The notes below the pieces were generated by a model. That model searched no databases. It was given only the letters and a program-made list of their open reading frames with translations, and had not been told where the DNA came from. From an uncultured Acidobacteriia bacterium (GTDB lineage: Bacteria; Acidobacteriota; Terriglobia; Bryobacterales; Bryobacteraceae): 32,040 nucleotides of DNA. Position 1 is the first letter of the stretch. Every line of letters begins with the position of its first letter. Positions 16,790 to 24,415 of this stretch are shown here, piece after piece. The translations under genes and the position numbers were made by a program. The stretch is from NCBI GenBank assembly GCA_903876865.1, contig CAIRBY010000442.1, forward strand, positions 1 to 32,040, read 5' to 3'.

Positions 16790-18939
16790 TGATGATGAAA
16801 CTGATTTCGATCGCTCTCGTGCTTGTGCTGCTCGTCGGCGCGCAAGCCCCCGTGCAAACGCCCCCGGCCCCTCAGGCCGCTGCCGGCGCCACCGTGAAGT
16901 TCCAGGCCAGCACCCAGCTGGTGGTGGAAACCGTCACCGTCCGCGACAAGAACGGCAACCCCGTCGAAGGCCTCACCGCCAAGGACTTCACCATCACCGA
17001 GGACAACATCCCGCAGACCATCAGCTTCTGCGAATTCCAAAAGCTCACCGATACCCCGATCCCCGCCTCCGCACCCGCCTCCGTACCCGCTGCTGCGCCC
17101 GCCGCTGCCCCCGCAACTCCGGCCACGCCGCCCTCTGGCGCCCTCACCGCCGTCGCCGCCGTCACCAATCACCAGATCACCCCCGAGCGTCCCGGCGATA
17201 TCCGCTACAAAGACCGCCGCCTCATGGCCATGTACTTCGACATGAGCGCCATGCCCGTCCCCGATCAGGTGCGCGCCGAAGCCGCCGCCCTCAAGTTCAT
17301 CAAAACCCAGATGGCGCCGCCGGACCTCATGGCCATCCTCTCCTTCGATGGCGCTTCCGTCAAAGTCCTGCAGGATTTCACAGACCATCGCGACGAGTTG
17401 GAGAACGTCATCAACAAGCTCTTCATCGCCGAATCCGGCCTCGATGAGAATGCCGCCGACGATAGCTCCGCCGATACCGGCGCGGCCTTCGGCGAAGACG
17501 ATAGCGAGTTCAATCTCTTCAACACCGACCGCCAGCTCTCCGCCCTCCAGACCGCCGTCAAAATGCTCGGCACCCTGAACGAAAAGAAGGTGATGGTCTA
17601 CTTCGCCAGCGGCCTCCGCCTCAATGGCATCGATAACCAGGCCCAGTTCCAGGCCACCACCAACGCCGCCATTCGCGCCAACGTCTCCTTTTACGCCGTG
17701 GATGCCCGCGGCCTCGTGGCCCAGCCCCCCATGGGCGATGCCAGCCACGGCTCCCCCGGCGGCGCCGCCATGTATTCCGGCGCTTCCGCCATGGCCATGA
17801 GCAACAGCTTCCAGAAATCGCAGGATACGCTATACGCCCTCGCCACCGATACCGGAGGCAAGGCGCTGCTCGATAACAACGATCTCTCTCAGGGCGTGGT
17901 CAACGCCCAGAAGGCCATCACCAGCTACTACATCATCGGCTACTACTCCCAGAACGCCGCCCTCGATGGCCGCTTCCGCCGCATCAAAATCACCCTCGCG
18001 GACGCTTCCCTGAAATTGGATTACCGCCAGGGTTACTATGCCGGCAAGCAGTTCAACAAATTCACCAGCGTCGATAAAGAGCGCCAGTTGATCGATGCCC
18101 TGATGCTCGGCGACCCCATCACCGAACTCACCATCGCCATGGAAGTGAACTACTTCCAGCTCAATTCGGCCGAGTATTTCATCCCCGTCGTCGCCAAGAT
18201 CCCCGGCAGCGAACTCGCCCTCGCCCGCAAGGGCGGCGCCGAACACACCCTCATCGATTTCATCGGCGAGGTCAAGGACGAGTACAACGTCACCGTCGCC
18301 AACGTGCGCGACAAAGTCGACATCAAACTCACCGGCGCCACCGCCGCGCAGCTAGCCAAGCAGCCCGTGATCTATGACACCGGCTTCACCCTGCTCCCCG
18401 GCACCTACAGCATGAAGTTCCTCGCCCGCGACGATGAAACGGGCCGCATCGGAACCTACATGAGCAAGTTCGTCATCCCGAACCTCAACAAGGAACTGAA
18501 GCGCATCCCCATCAGTTCCGTCGTGCTCAGCGGACAGCGCATGGATATGCGCGACTCCGTCTTCACCGCCGGGAAAGACAAGACTCCCACCGTGAACCCG
18601 CTCATCCAGAACGGCCAGAAGCTGGTCCCCAGCGTGACGCGCGTCTTCAGCAAGACCCGCGATCTCTACGTCTACCTGCAGGCCTACGAACGTGGCGCGG
18701 CCACCATGCAACCGCTGGTCGCCTTCGTCACCTTCTACCGCGGCCAGACCAAGGCCTTCGAAACCGCGCCCCTGCCCGTCACCGAAGGCATGGACCCCAA
18801 GTCCAAAGCCGTGCCCCTCGGCTTCAGCCTCGCCCTCAGCAAGTTGCAGCCCGGCAAATACAACTGCCAGGTCACCGTGGTGGACCCCGCCAGTCAAAAA
18901 GCCTCCTTCTGGCAAGCCCCCGTGATGCTGGTCCCGTAA
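16789..18939 (+). CDS. Secreted VWFA-domain protein, acidobacterial TIGR03436-like
   Basis: The 716-residue protein has a signal peptide (MMMKLISIALVLVLLVGAQA). It then shows the family's entry segment ETVTVRDKNGNPVEGLTAKDFTITED (about 47-72), a Pro/Ala linker (about 88-120), a von Willebrand A domain (about 143-350) and a long C-terminal beta-rich region. The metal site is degenerate: DMSAM at 151-155 lacks the second serine of DxSxS. The ATG overlaps the TGA of the barrel gene by one base (TGATG), with GGTGGAG upstream, so it is translationally coupled. Likely a periplasmic or outer-surface protein-protein interaction partner of the barrel. Confidence 0.88.
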   Translation: MMMKLISIALVLVLLVGAQAPVQTPPAPQAAAGATVKFQASTQLVVETVTVRDKNGNPVEGLTAKDFTITEDNIPQTISFCEFQKLTDTPIPASAPASVPAAAPAAAPATPATPPSGALTAVAAVTNHQITPERPGDIRYKDRRLMAMYFDMSAMPVPDQVRAEAAALKFIKTQMAPPDLMAILSFDGASVKVLQDFTDHRDELENVINKLFIAESGLDENAADDSSADTGAAFGEDDSEFNLFNTDRQLSALQTAVKMLGTLNEKKVMVYFASGLRLNGIDNQAQFQATTNAAIRANVSFYAVDARGLVAQPPMGDASHGSPGGAAMYSGASAMAMSNSFQKSQDTLYALATDTGGKALLDNNDLSQGVVNAQKAITSYYIIGYYSQNAALDGRFRRIKITLADASLKLDYRQGYYAGKQFNKFTSVDKERQLIDALMLGDPITELTIAMEVNYFQLNSAEYFIPVVAKIPGSELALARKGGAEHTLIDFIGEVKDEYNVTVANVRDKVDIKLTGATAAQLAKQPVIYDTGFTLLPGTYSMKFLARDDETGRIGTYMSKFVIPNLNKELKRIPISSVVLSGQRMDMRDSVFTAGKDKTPTVNPLIQNGQKLVPSVTRVFSKTRDLYVYLQAYERGAATMQPLVAFVTFYRGQTKAFETAPLPVTEGMDPKSKAVPLGFSLALSKLQPGKYNCQVTVVDPASQKASFWQAPVMLVP

Positions 18940-18944
18940 AGTAG

Positions 18945-18964
18945 GGCAGGCGTTTCCGCCTGCC
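18945..18964. repeat. Perfect 8-bp hairpin after the VWFA gene
   Basis: GGCAGGCG (18945-18952) and CGCCTGCC (18957-18964) flank a TTTC loop, 5 bases after the VWFA stop. The stem-TTYC-stem layout resembles the repeat at 9151-9188, but the arm bases differ. It is a probable second family member or 3'-end mRNA structure. Confidence 0.6.
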
Positions 18965-18993
18965 ACTCTTGTTCTAAGATCCCGCCCCCCAAC

Positions 18994-19029
18994 AAAAAAG
19001 GCCGCCCCCTTCCGAGGGCGGCCCTTTTT
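18994..19029. terminator. Bidirectional intrinsic terminator
   Basis: An A run (18994-18999), stem GGCCGCCC (19000-19007), an 8-base loop, stem GGGCGGCC (19016-19023) and a T run (19025-19029). It has a T tract on either strand and lies between the convergent VWFA and M28 genes, so it should stop transcription from both sides. Confidence 0.92.
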
Positions 19030-19044
19030 CATCTCAACGCAACT

Positions 19045-21261
19045 CTAGAACGGCTGACCCGGCAGCGGTGCAATCACCGGAGTGATCTTCCCCCAGCCCT
19101 GATCCTTCGCCGTCTTCATATCCTTCACCAGTTGCTCCGGCAGATTCGTCTTCAACGCCGGACGGCCCGGTTGAGTCGCCAGCACCCAACCCACCGCCGC
19201 CATCGTCTGCGAAACCACCTGCATTTCCTTGTAGTCGATCTTGTCCGGAGTGTCCGTCGCCCGATGGTAATCGGGGTGCAGCCCGGTCGTGAAGAACGCG
19301 ATCGGAATGCCCATCTTCGCGAAGTTGTAATGATCGCTGCGGTAGAAGATGCGCTGCCCGTTCGGTTGCGGACCCAGGTTATCGTGCGTCGCATCCGGCG
19401 CCGTCGTGTCGTAGAAGTGATTCAGCTGCAACTTCTGGTAACCGCCGTTCACCGTCTCGATCGTCTTCTCCAGATCGTCGCTCGAGATGTTCGGACCCAC
19501 CACCAGAATCTCGCCCGGATTGACCAGCACATGCGTCGCATCCGAATCCGTGAAGCCCGGCCCCTTCGTGCGCCCGATCATATCCATGTTCAGATTCGCC
19601 ACCACTTTGCTGAGGTCGAGGAACGGGAATTGGTTGAAGTACTGCGAACCCCACAGCCCCTTCTCCTCGCCCGCATTCCACAGGAAAACGATGCTGCGCT
19701 TCGGCCGCATCCCCTTCGCCGCGCCCTCCGCATAGGCCCGCGCCACCGCCAGCAGTCCGGCGCTGCCCGAGCCATCGTCGTCCGCGCCGTTGTTCACATT
19801 GTGACCATCCGGGAGCGGCTGCGCCAGCCCGATGTGGTCCAGGTGCGCGCTGATTACCACGTACTCGTTCTTCAGCACCGGGTCGGAGCCTTCCAGAATG
19901 CCGATCACGTTCTCGGCGTGGTTCGGGTCCGTCTTCACGCTCGCCTTGATGCTGATCTTCTTGGCCGCCGTGAGTTCGAAGGAATCCTGCTTGGCGTTGC
20001 TGCCCGCGGCGTAGAAGACCTGCTGCGCGCTCGCCTTTTCACCCTGGAAAATCGCGTTCGTCATGGCCAGTCCCGCCGTGATGCCCGGGGCCGAGGCGCA
20101 CGCCGCCGGAACCTGCAATTTCGGCACCGTATAGTTCGGGCCGTTCAATCCCGCGCGTCCGCCGCCACCGCCGCCGCCAAATGCAGCCAGTGCCGCGTTG
20201 GGGGCGGCGATCGCCGATAACTGCTGGAAGTTCGCGATCGTCACCACGGCCAGCGCGCCGTTCTGCGCCGCGTACTGTTCCGGCGTCAGAAAGTCCGTGC
20301 AAGCCGTGCCCAGCGGATTCGGAGCCGCCGCGCCACGTCCACCACCACCCGCCGCTGCCGCTTCAGCCGGAGCCGCTGCCGCTGCTCCGCCTGCCGCTGC
20401 TCCGCCTGCCGCTGCTCCACCTGCACCTGCTCCACCCGCTGCCGCACCCGCCGCGCCCGCGCGCCCGGCGCGACCGCCCGCACCGCCCGCCCCGCGACCG
20501 CCGCCGCCGCCCGCCGCCGCAGCCTGCTGCGCCGCCAGTTCCGGGGGAAGTCCGGCCACCACGATGATCTTGCCCTTCACGTCGATGCCTTCATACGGGT
20601 TGATCTTCGTCTTGTTGATCACGTACCCGTTGCCCGCGAACACCAGGTTGCCGGTGACGTCGAAGGCTTCCAACGGCGGTCCGCCGCGTCCGCCCGCGGC
20701 CACGCTCCAATCCTTCGTGTATTCAAAATCCGTGGTCCGCGGACCTGCCGCCGCACCCGCGCCGCCGCGAGCGCCACCACCACCTGCACCAGCGCCCGCG
20801 CCGGCGTTCCCTCCGCCGCCACCGCCGCCGCGCGCGCCCCGTCCGCCTGCCGCCGCCGGCGCCGTGATCGAAGCCTTGCTCAACTCCGGCTGGATCGTCT
20901 TCGCCACCAGCTCCATCGGCATCATGTACGGCTGCAGCGGACCGTTCGTGCCCGCCGTGCTCCCGCCCGGCTTCAGGCCCCATTCCGCCAGGTGGCTGGC
21001 CACATACAGGGCTGCCGTGTCGAACCCGCGCGAGGGCAGGTTGCGGCCTTCCAGCTGATCGGACGCCAGGAAATAAAGATAGATCTTCATCTCCGCGTCC
21101 GTGATCGAATTCGAGTTGCCGTAGGTGGCGACTGCCGGTGCTTCGCCCTTCTTCGCGGCTTTCGGTTTTGCCTGTGGAGCGGAATTGCCGGCCCGCACGG
21201 AAACGAATACCGTGAGAGCCGAAACCGCGAGCAGGGTGGTGCTGAGCATTGTTCGACGCAT
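19045..21261 (-). CDS. Secreted M28 zinc aminopeptidase with Gly/Ala-rich insertions
   Basis: The 738-residue protein has a signal peptide (about 1-27), a PA-like domain (about 200-420) and a C-terminal M28 peptidase (about 440-710). Zinc-site motifs are intact: SAHLDHIG (H473, D475), NNGADDDGSGSAG (the bridging Asp near 494), WNAGEEKGLWGS (E532/E533), NMDMIGR (D560) and the HPDYHRATDTPD region with the last histidine. It should release N-terminal amino acids from peptides in the periplasm or outside. Gly/Ala/Arg-rich inserts occupy about 134-175, 242-315 and 359-371, the largest inside the PA-like domain. Such a length (usual core about 450-550) is unusual. Confidence 0.9.
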   Translation of the reverse strand: MRRTMLSTTLLAVSALTVFVSVRAGNSAPQAKPKAAKKGEAPAVATYGNSNSITDAEMKIYLYFLASDQLEGRNLPSRGFDTAALYVASHLAEWGLKPGGSTAGTNGPLQPYMMPMELVAKTIQPELSKASITAPAAAGGRGARGGGGGGGNAGAGAGAGGGGARGGAGAAAGPRTTDFEYTKDWSVAAGGRGGPPLEAFDVTGNLVFAGNGYVINKTKINPYEGIDVKGKIIVVAGLPPELAAQQAAAAGGGGGRGAGGAGGRAGRAGAAGAAAGGAGAGGAAAGGAAAGGAAAAAPAEAAAAGGGGRGAAAPNPLGTACTDFLTPEQYAAQNGALAVVTIANFQQLSAIAAPNAALAAFGGGGGGGRAGLNGPNYTVPKLQVPAACASAPGITAGLAMTNAIFQGEKASAQQVFYAAGSNAKQDSFELTAAKKISIKASVKTDPNHAENVIGILEGSDPVLKNEYVVISAHLDHIGLAQPLPDGHNVNNGADDDGSGSAGLLAVARAYAEGAAKGMRPKRSIVFLWNAGEEKGLWGSQYFNQFPFLDLSKVVANLNMDMIGRTKGPGFTDSDATHVLVNPGEILVVGPNISSDDLEKTIETVNGGYQKLQLNHFYDTTAPDATHDNLGPQPNGQRIFYRSDHYNFAKMGIPIAFFTTGLHPDYHRATDTPDKIDYKEMQVVSQTMAAVGWVLATQPGRPALKTNLPEQLVKDMKTAKDQGWGKITPVIAPLPGQPF
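20381..20425 (-). repeat. In-frame 15-bp minisatellite inside the M28 gene
   Basis: Three consecutive 15-base units (20381-20395 and 20396-20410 identical, 20411-20425 with two changes) encode AGGAA pentapeptides (residues 280-294). The unit length keeps the reading frame, so copy number can vary without breaking the gene. Confidence 0.85.
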
Positions 21262-21310
21262 AGTTTATGTTCTGAACCTTTGAGTTAAGACGACCAATTG
21301 GGGAGAATCG

Positions 21311-21331
21311 TAACATACGGCACGGAGAATC
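21311..21331 (+). promoter_or_regulatory. Candidate -10 and ribosome site for the ACT-domain gene
   Basis: TAACAT (21311-21316) lies 15 bases before the ATG, and GGAGAATC just precedes it. The implied leader is about 9 nt, which is short for ribosome-site use. Confidence 0.35.
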
Positions 21332-21991
21332 ATGGAAAATCAGACGATTGGCCTCGTAATTCACGCGGTGGGCAAAACCGGCGTCCTCCACCAGTTGACC
21401 GGTGTCATCGCCCGCCACGAGGGCGATATCACCTCGGTCGAGATCGTCACCAACTGGCCCGACGAAGCCCGCACCTATTTCGAAGTCGTCCTCCCCGGCG
21501 GCAGCGATCCCCTCGTCGAGGAACTGCGCCAACTCCCCATCGTCCGCGCCGTCGAAGTCGTCAAGACTCTCGAAACCATTTACGGAAAGCGCATTATTAT
21601 CATGGGCGGCGGAGCCCAGGTGGGCCAGGTCGCCATCGGCGCCGTCAGCGAAGCCGATCGCCACAATATCCGCGGCGAACACATCTCCGTCGATACCATC
21701 CCGCTCGTGGGCGAGCAGAAACTCGCCGATGCCGTCCGCGGCGTCGCCCGCCTCCCGCGCGCCAAAGCCCTCGTCCTCGCCGGTTCCCTCATGGGCGGCG
21801 ATATCGAACGCGCCGTCCGCGAAGTGCGCGCCCAGGGCCTCGTCGTGATCAGCCTCAACATGGCCGGCAGCGTCCCCGATGCCGCCGATCTCGTCGTCAG
21901 CGACCCCGTGCAAGCCGGTGTCATGGCCGTCATGATCGTCGCCGAAACCGCCAAATTCACCCTCGACCGCCTCAAACGCCGCGTCTTCTAG
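21332..21991 (+). CDS. ACT-domain protein with DUF5612-like C-terminus
   Basis: The 219-residue cytoplasmic protein has an N-terminal ACT domain (about 5-78; GLVIHAVGKTGVLHQLTGVIARHEGDIT), the ligand-binding fold of amino-acid-responsive regulators. A second domain (about 85-215) contains RIIIMGGGAQVGQVAIGAVSEADRHNIRGE, LVLAGSLMGGDIERAVRE and VISLNMAGSVPDAADLVVSDPVQAGVMAVM. This pairing resembles ACT-DUF5612 proteins that I associate mainly with methanogenic archaea. It has no DNA-binding domain. It may sense an amino acid or bind a nucleotide-like ligand. It is a single gene, divergent from M28, followed by a hairpin and the MFS gene. Confidence 0.7.
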   Translation: MENQTIGLVIHAVGKTGVLHQLTGVIARHEGDITSVEIVTNWPDEARTYFEVVLPGGSDPLVEELRQLPIVRAVEVVKTLETIYGKRIIIMGGGAQVGQVAIGAVSEADRHNIRGEHISVDTIPLVGEQKLADAVRGVARLPRAKALVLAGSLMGGDIERAVREVRAQGLVVISLNMAGSVPDAADLVVSDPVQAGVMAVMIVAETAKFTLDRLKRRVF

Positions 21992-22000
21992 CTTCCAGTG

Positions 22001-22036
22001 GGACAGGCCAGCGTTGTATGTGGCCTGTCGGCTAAT
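22001..22036. repeat. Dispersed hairpin repeat, copy 3
   Basis: GACAGGCCA (22002-22010) and TGGCCTGTC (22021-22029) are perfect 9-bp inverted arms around a 10-base loop, followed by GGCTAATC. The GGCCTGTC core and CTAA tail match copies 1 and 2. It lies just after the ACT gene and before the MFS promoter. Confidence 0.6.
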
Positions 22037-22067
22037 CTATTGTTTTTTGCCCCTCCCCCCACTCCGC

Positions 22068-22083
22068 TAAAATAAAAGGATTC
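22068..22083 (+). promoter_or_regulatory. -10 candidate and ribosome site for the MFS gene
   Basis: TAAAAT (22068-22073) lies 10 bases before the ATG, with AAAGGA between them. If transcription starts about 7 bases after the hexamer, the leader would be about 3 nt and exclude the AAAGGA, so either an earlier start or a near-leaderless mRNA is possible. Confidence 0.4.
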
Positions 22084-23256
22084 ATGCCTCTTTCCTCGCG
22101 CGGATTCAGCGCACAACTCTGGGCTCTGGTGGGTGCGACATTTCTGGGCTTCCTCGGCATCGGGACCGTGCTCCCCATGCTCGCGCCCCACATCCGCTAC
22201 GACCTCAAGGGCACGGATCAGGATGTAGGCCTCGTCATCGGAATCTTCTCCTTCGTCGCCCTCGCCGGCCGTCTGATCTCCGGCCCGCTCGCCGATCGCC
22301 GCGGACGCAAAATCTCCTTCCTCACCGGCCTCGGCTGCTGCGGCTTGGCCGGAGCCATCTACCTGCTCCCCATCGGCATGGCCGGCCCCTACCTCGCGCG
22401 CATTTTTCAGGGCATGGGCGAAGCCTTCCTCTATACCGGCGCCGCTTCCTGGGTGGTGGAAATCGCCGGCGTGCAGCGCAGCGGCCAGGCCCTCGGCTAC
22501 CTGAGCAGCGGCATCTGGGGAGGCATCTCCGCCGGTCCCGTGCTCGGCCAGTGGGTCGGCACCTTCGCCCGCGCCGCCGCCCTGCAGATGCTGCTCGCCG
22601 CCGTCGCCTTCCTCGTCCTCACCCAGGTCAAAGAGGTCTATCACCCCGTGCCGCACCACGGCCCGCGCACCTGGCTGCCGCCCGGCATCCTGGGCCCCGG
22701 CATCGCCATCGGCTTCGTGAACGTGCAATACCCCGTGATTGCCGGCTTCCTGATTCTCCACCTGAAAGCGCACGGCAACTCCGGCCCCGCCGCCTTCTCC
22801 GCTTATGCCGGGACCATCCTGCTCTCGCGCTTCTTCCTCGGCGGCCTGCCCGACCGCATCGCGCCCGCCATCACCTTCTTCGGCGGCCTCAGTTGCATGG
22901 CCGTCGGCCTGCTCCTCCTCGCCAGCGGACCTTCGCCCACGCTCGCCGTCATCGCCGGCGCCATCCTCGGCTTCGGCTTCTCCTTCCCCTGGACCGCCGT
23001 CGTCTCCACCGTGATTCGCCGCACCCACAGCAGCAAACGCGGCTCGTCCGTCGGCGTGCTCACCGCCTTCTACGATCTCTTCGTGGGCGTCAGTTCCTTC
23101 ACCGCCGGAGCCGTCGCGCATCAGTGGGGCTATGGCGCGGCCTTCGTGATGGCCGCGCTCGCGCTCGTCGCCGCCGCCATCGCCGGCCGCTACGTCTTTT
23201 TCGGTCAAGCCGAAGTCGAACTGCCCCGCGTCGCCGCTACCCTGCCGGGTCGATAA
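22084..23256 (+). CDS. Major facilitator superfamily transporter
   Basis: The 390-residue protein has about 12 hydrophobic spans. The MFS loop 2-3 motif is clear: GPLADRRGRKISF near 68-80. A second-half segment (RFFLGGLPDRIAPA, about 251-264) is its degenerate counterpart. It is an inner-membrane, proton-coupled exporter or importer of a small molecule; the substrate cannot be read. Its 3' end overlaps the end of the convergent permuted ATP-grasp gene by 20 bases. It is next to, but transcribed towards, the amidoligase cluster, and could export its product, though only proximity supports that. Confidence 0.9.
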   Translation: MPLSSRGFSAQLWALVGATFLGFLGIGTVLPMLAPHIRYDLKGTDQDVGLVIGIFSFVALAGRLISGPLADRRGRKISFLTGLGCCGLAGAIYLLPIGMAGPYLARIFQGMGEAFLYTGAASWVVEIAGVQRSGQALGYLSSGIWGGISAGPVLGQWVGTFARAAALQMLLAAVAFLVLTQVKEVYHPVPHHGPRTWLPPGILGPGIAIGFVNVQYPVIAGFLILHLKAHGNSGPAAFSAYAGTILLSRFFLGGLPDRIAPAITFFGGLSCMAVGLLLLASGPSPTLAVIAGAILGFGFSFPWTAVVSTVIRRTHSSKRGSSVGVLTAFYDLFVGVSSFTAGAVAHQWGYGAAFVMAALALVAAAIAGRYVFFGQAEVELPRVAATLPGR

Positions 23257-24415
23257 AGCTGGCCGAAGCGCCCACCCAGCGGAAGCCCTTGTTGTGATCC
23301 ACGCCCATCTGGGACCCCCGCCCCATGCGGATGATCGTGTTCACCGCGCGTAGCTCGTCCAGCCACACGTACATGATCCGGACCTCCAGTTTCGTCGCGC
23401 CATACGGCGTCTCGATCACCGGCTGGAAATCCACCCGCCGCTGCAGAATATATTGGCTTCGTTCCGCTTCCGGCACCGCCGCCAGTTGCTCCGCCGTCGG
23501 CCCCACAATCACGCCCGATCCCGCGAACGAATAGAGCGGCTTCAGTACGTAATCCTCCGGCCGCCCGATGTCGCCCGCGCGGTCCAGAAACCGCGTCCGC
23601 GGCACCGCCACGTGGTCCAGATAGGGCAAGGAAAACTTGCTCAAGCGGAAAAACCAGTTCGGGTGCCCGGCCCATTCCACATCCAGCTCGTCGCGGAAGT
23701 CGAACTGCATCGCCACCTGCTTGCGCACCAGTTCGTCCACGATCGCCCGGTTGTAGATCCGCTCGATCCGCACCCGCTCGCCATCGCGCCGGTAGAACAG
23801 CTGCCGGCCCTGCTTCTCCACCTCGCCGATGTCCACCGCGCGCACGCCCCACTCCTGCTCCGTGAGCAGAAAATCGTGCCGCGTCTTCTGGTGCGCCGGG
23901 TCGATTTCGAGCAGCACCACGTGGCGCGGATCGTGCCCCGCCACAACCGCCTGCCGCATCTGCGCCCGGTACTCCGCCGCCGTGAGGCCATTCGGAAACG
24001 CGCTCAGCGAATCCGGAATCCCGTACGCCTCGCGATAACTCTCCGCCAGCAGCGGCTGATATCCGTAGAGCGTCGGGAAGCCCTGAATCTCCACCAGTTG
24101 CGGCTGCAGGTTCTCGTCCAGGCCGAAATCCGCCTGCACGAACATCGGCCGCGGGTCCTCGTTCGGCACCCGGTACGCCTCTGGAATCGCCGCGCGCGAA
24201 TCCGCTTCGTATTGTGGATTCGCCAGCAACTGCTCCACCATTTCGCGCCCGTACCGCGACATCTTCTCCACCAGGCTGCCGGGCAGAAAACACGGCGTCT
24301 CGGAGTGGCGGAAGGGCGTGCCCTCGCCGCACCGCGCCTCCAACAGGCCGAGGAAACGCGCGTACTTGGCTTCGCTGAACTCCTGGTTAAACCACTGGCG
24401 CAGTGAGGGAATCAA
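23237..24415 (-). CDS. Circularly permuted ATP-grasp-like ligase
   Basis: About 392 residues from a TTG at 24415. The metal-ligand-like motif MFVQADFGLDENLQPQLVEI plus QGFPTLYGYQ (91-120) comes before the nucleotide-lysine motif DYVLKPLYSFAGSGV (288-302). This is the reverse of normal ATP-grasp order and fits circularly permuted members such as glutathionylspermidine-synthase-like enzymes. RMGRGSQMGVDHNKGFRWVG ends the protein. It likely joins a carboxylate and an amine through an acyl phosphate. The start is chosen because the frame upstream reads through the M29 gene and GGAG lies about 9 bases before the TTG; overlap with M29 is 29 bases. Last gene of the five-gene minus arm. Family assignment is by motif only. 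Confidence 0.65.
   Translation of the reverse strand: MIPSLRQWFNQEFSEAKYARFLGLLEARCGEGTPFRHSETPCFLPGSLVEKMSRYGREMVEQLLANPQYEADSRAAIPEAYRVPNEDPRPMFVQADFGLDENLQPQLVEIQGFPTLYGYQPLLAESYREAYGIPDSLSAFPNGLTAAEYRAQMRQAVVAGHDPRHVVLLEIDPAHQKTRHDFLLTEQEWGVRAVDIGEVEKQGRQLFYRRDGERVRIERIYNRAIVDELVRKQVAMQFDFRDELDVEWAGHPNWFFRLSKFSLPYLDHVAVPRTRFLDRAGDIGRPEDYVLKPLYSFAGSGVIVGPTAEQLAAVPEAERSQYILQRRVDFQPVIETPYGATKLEVRIMYVWLDELRAVNTIIRMGRGSQMGVDHNKGFRWVGASASFIDPAG

Noticed and set aside
20317-20538. Repetitive GC-rich stretch considered as a CRISPR-like or non-coding repeat array
   Set aside because: Units are contiguous with no spacers, keep the M28 reading frame and encode Gly/Ala pentapeptides.
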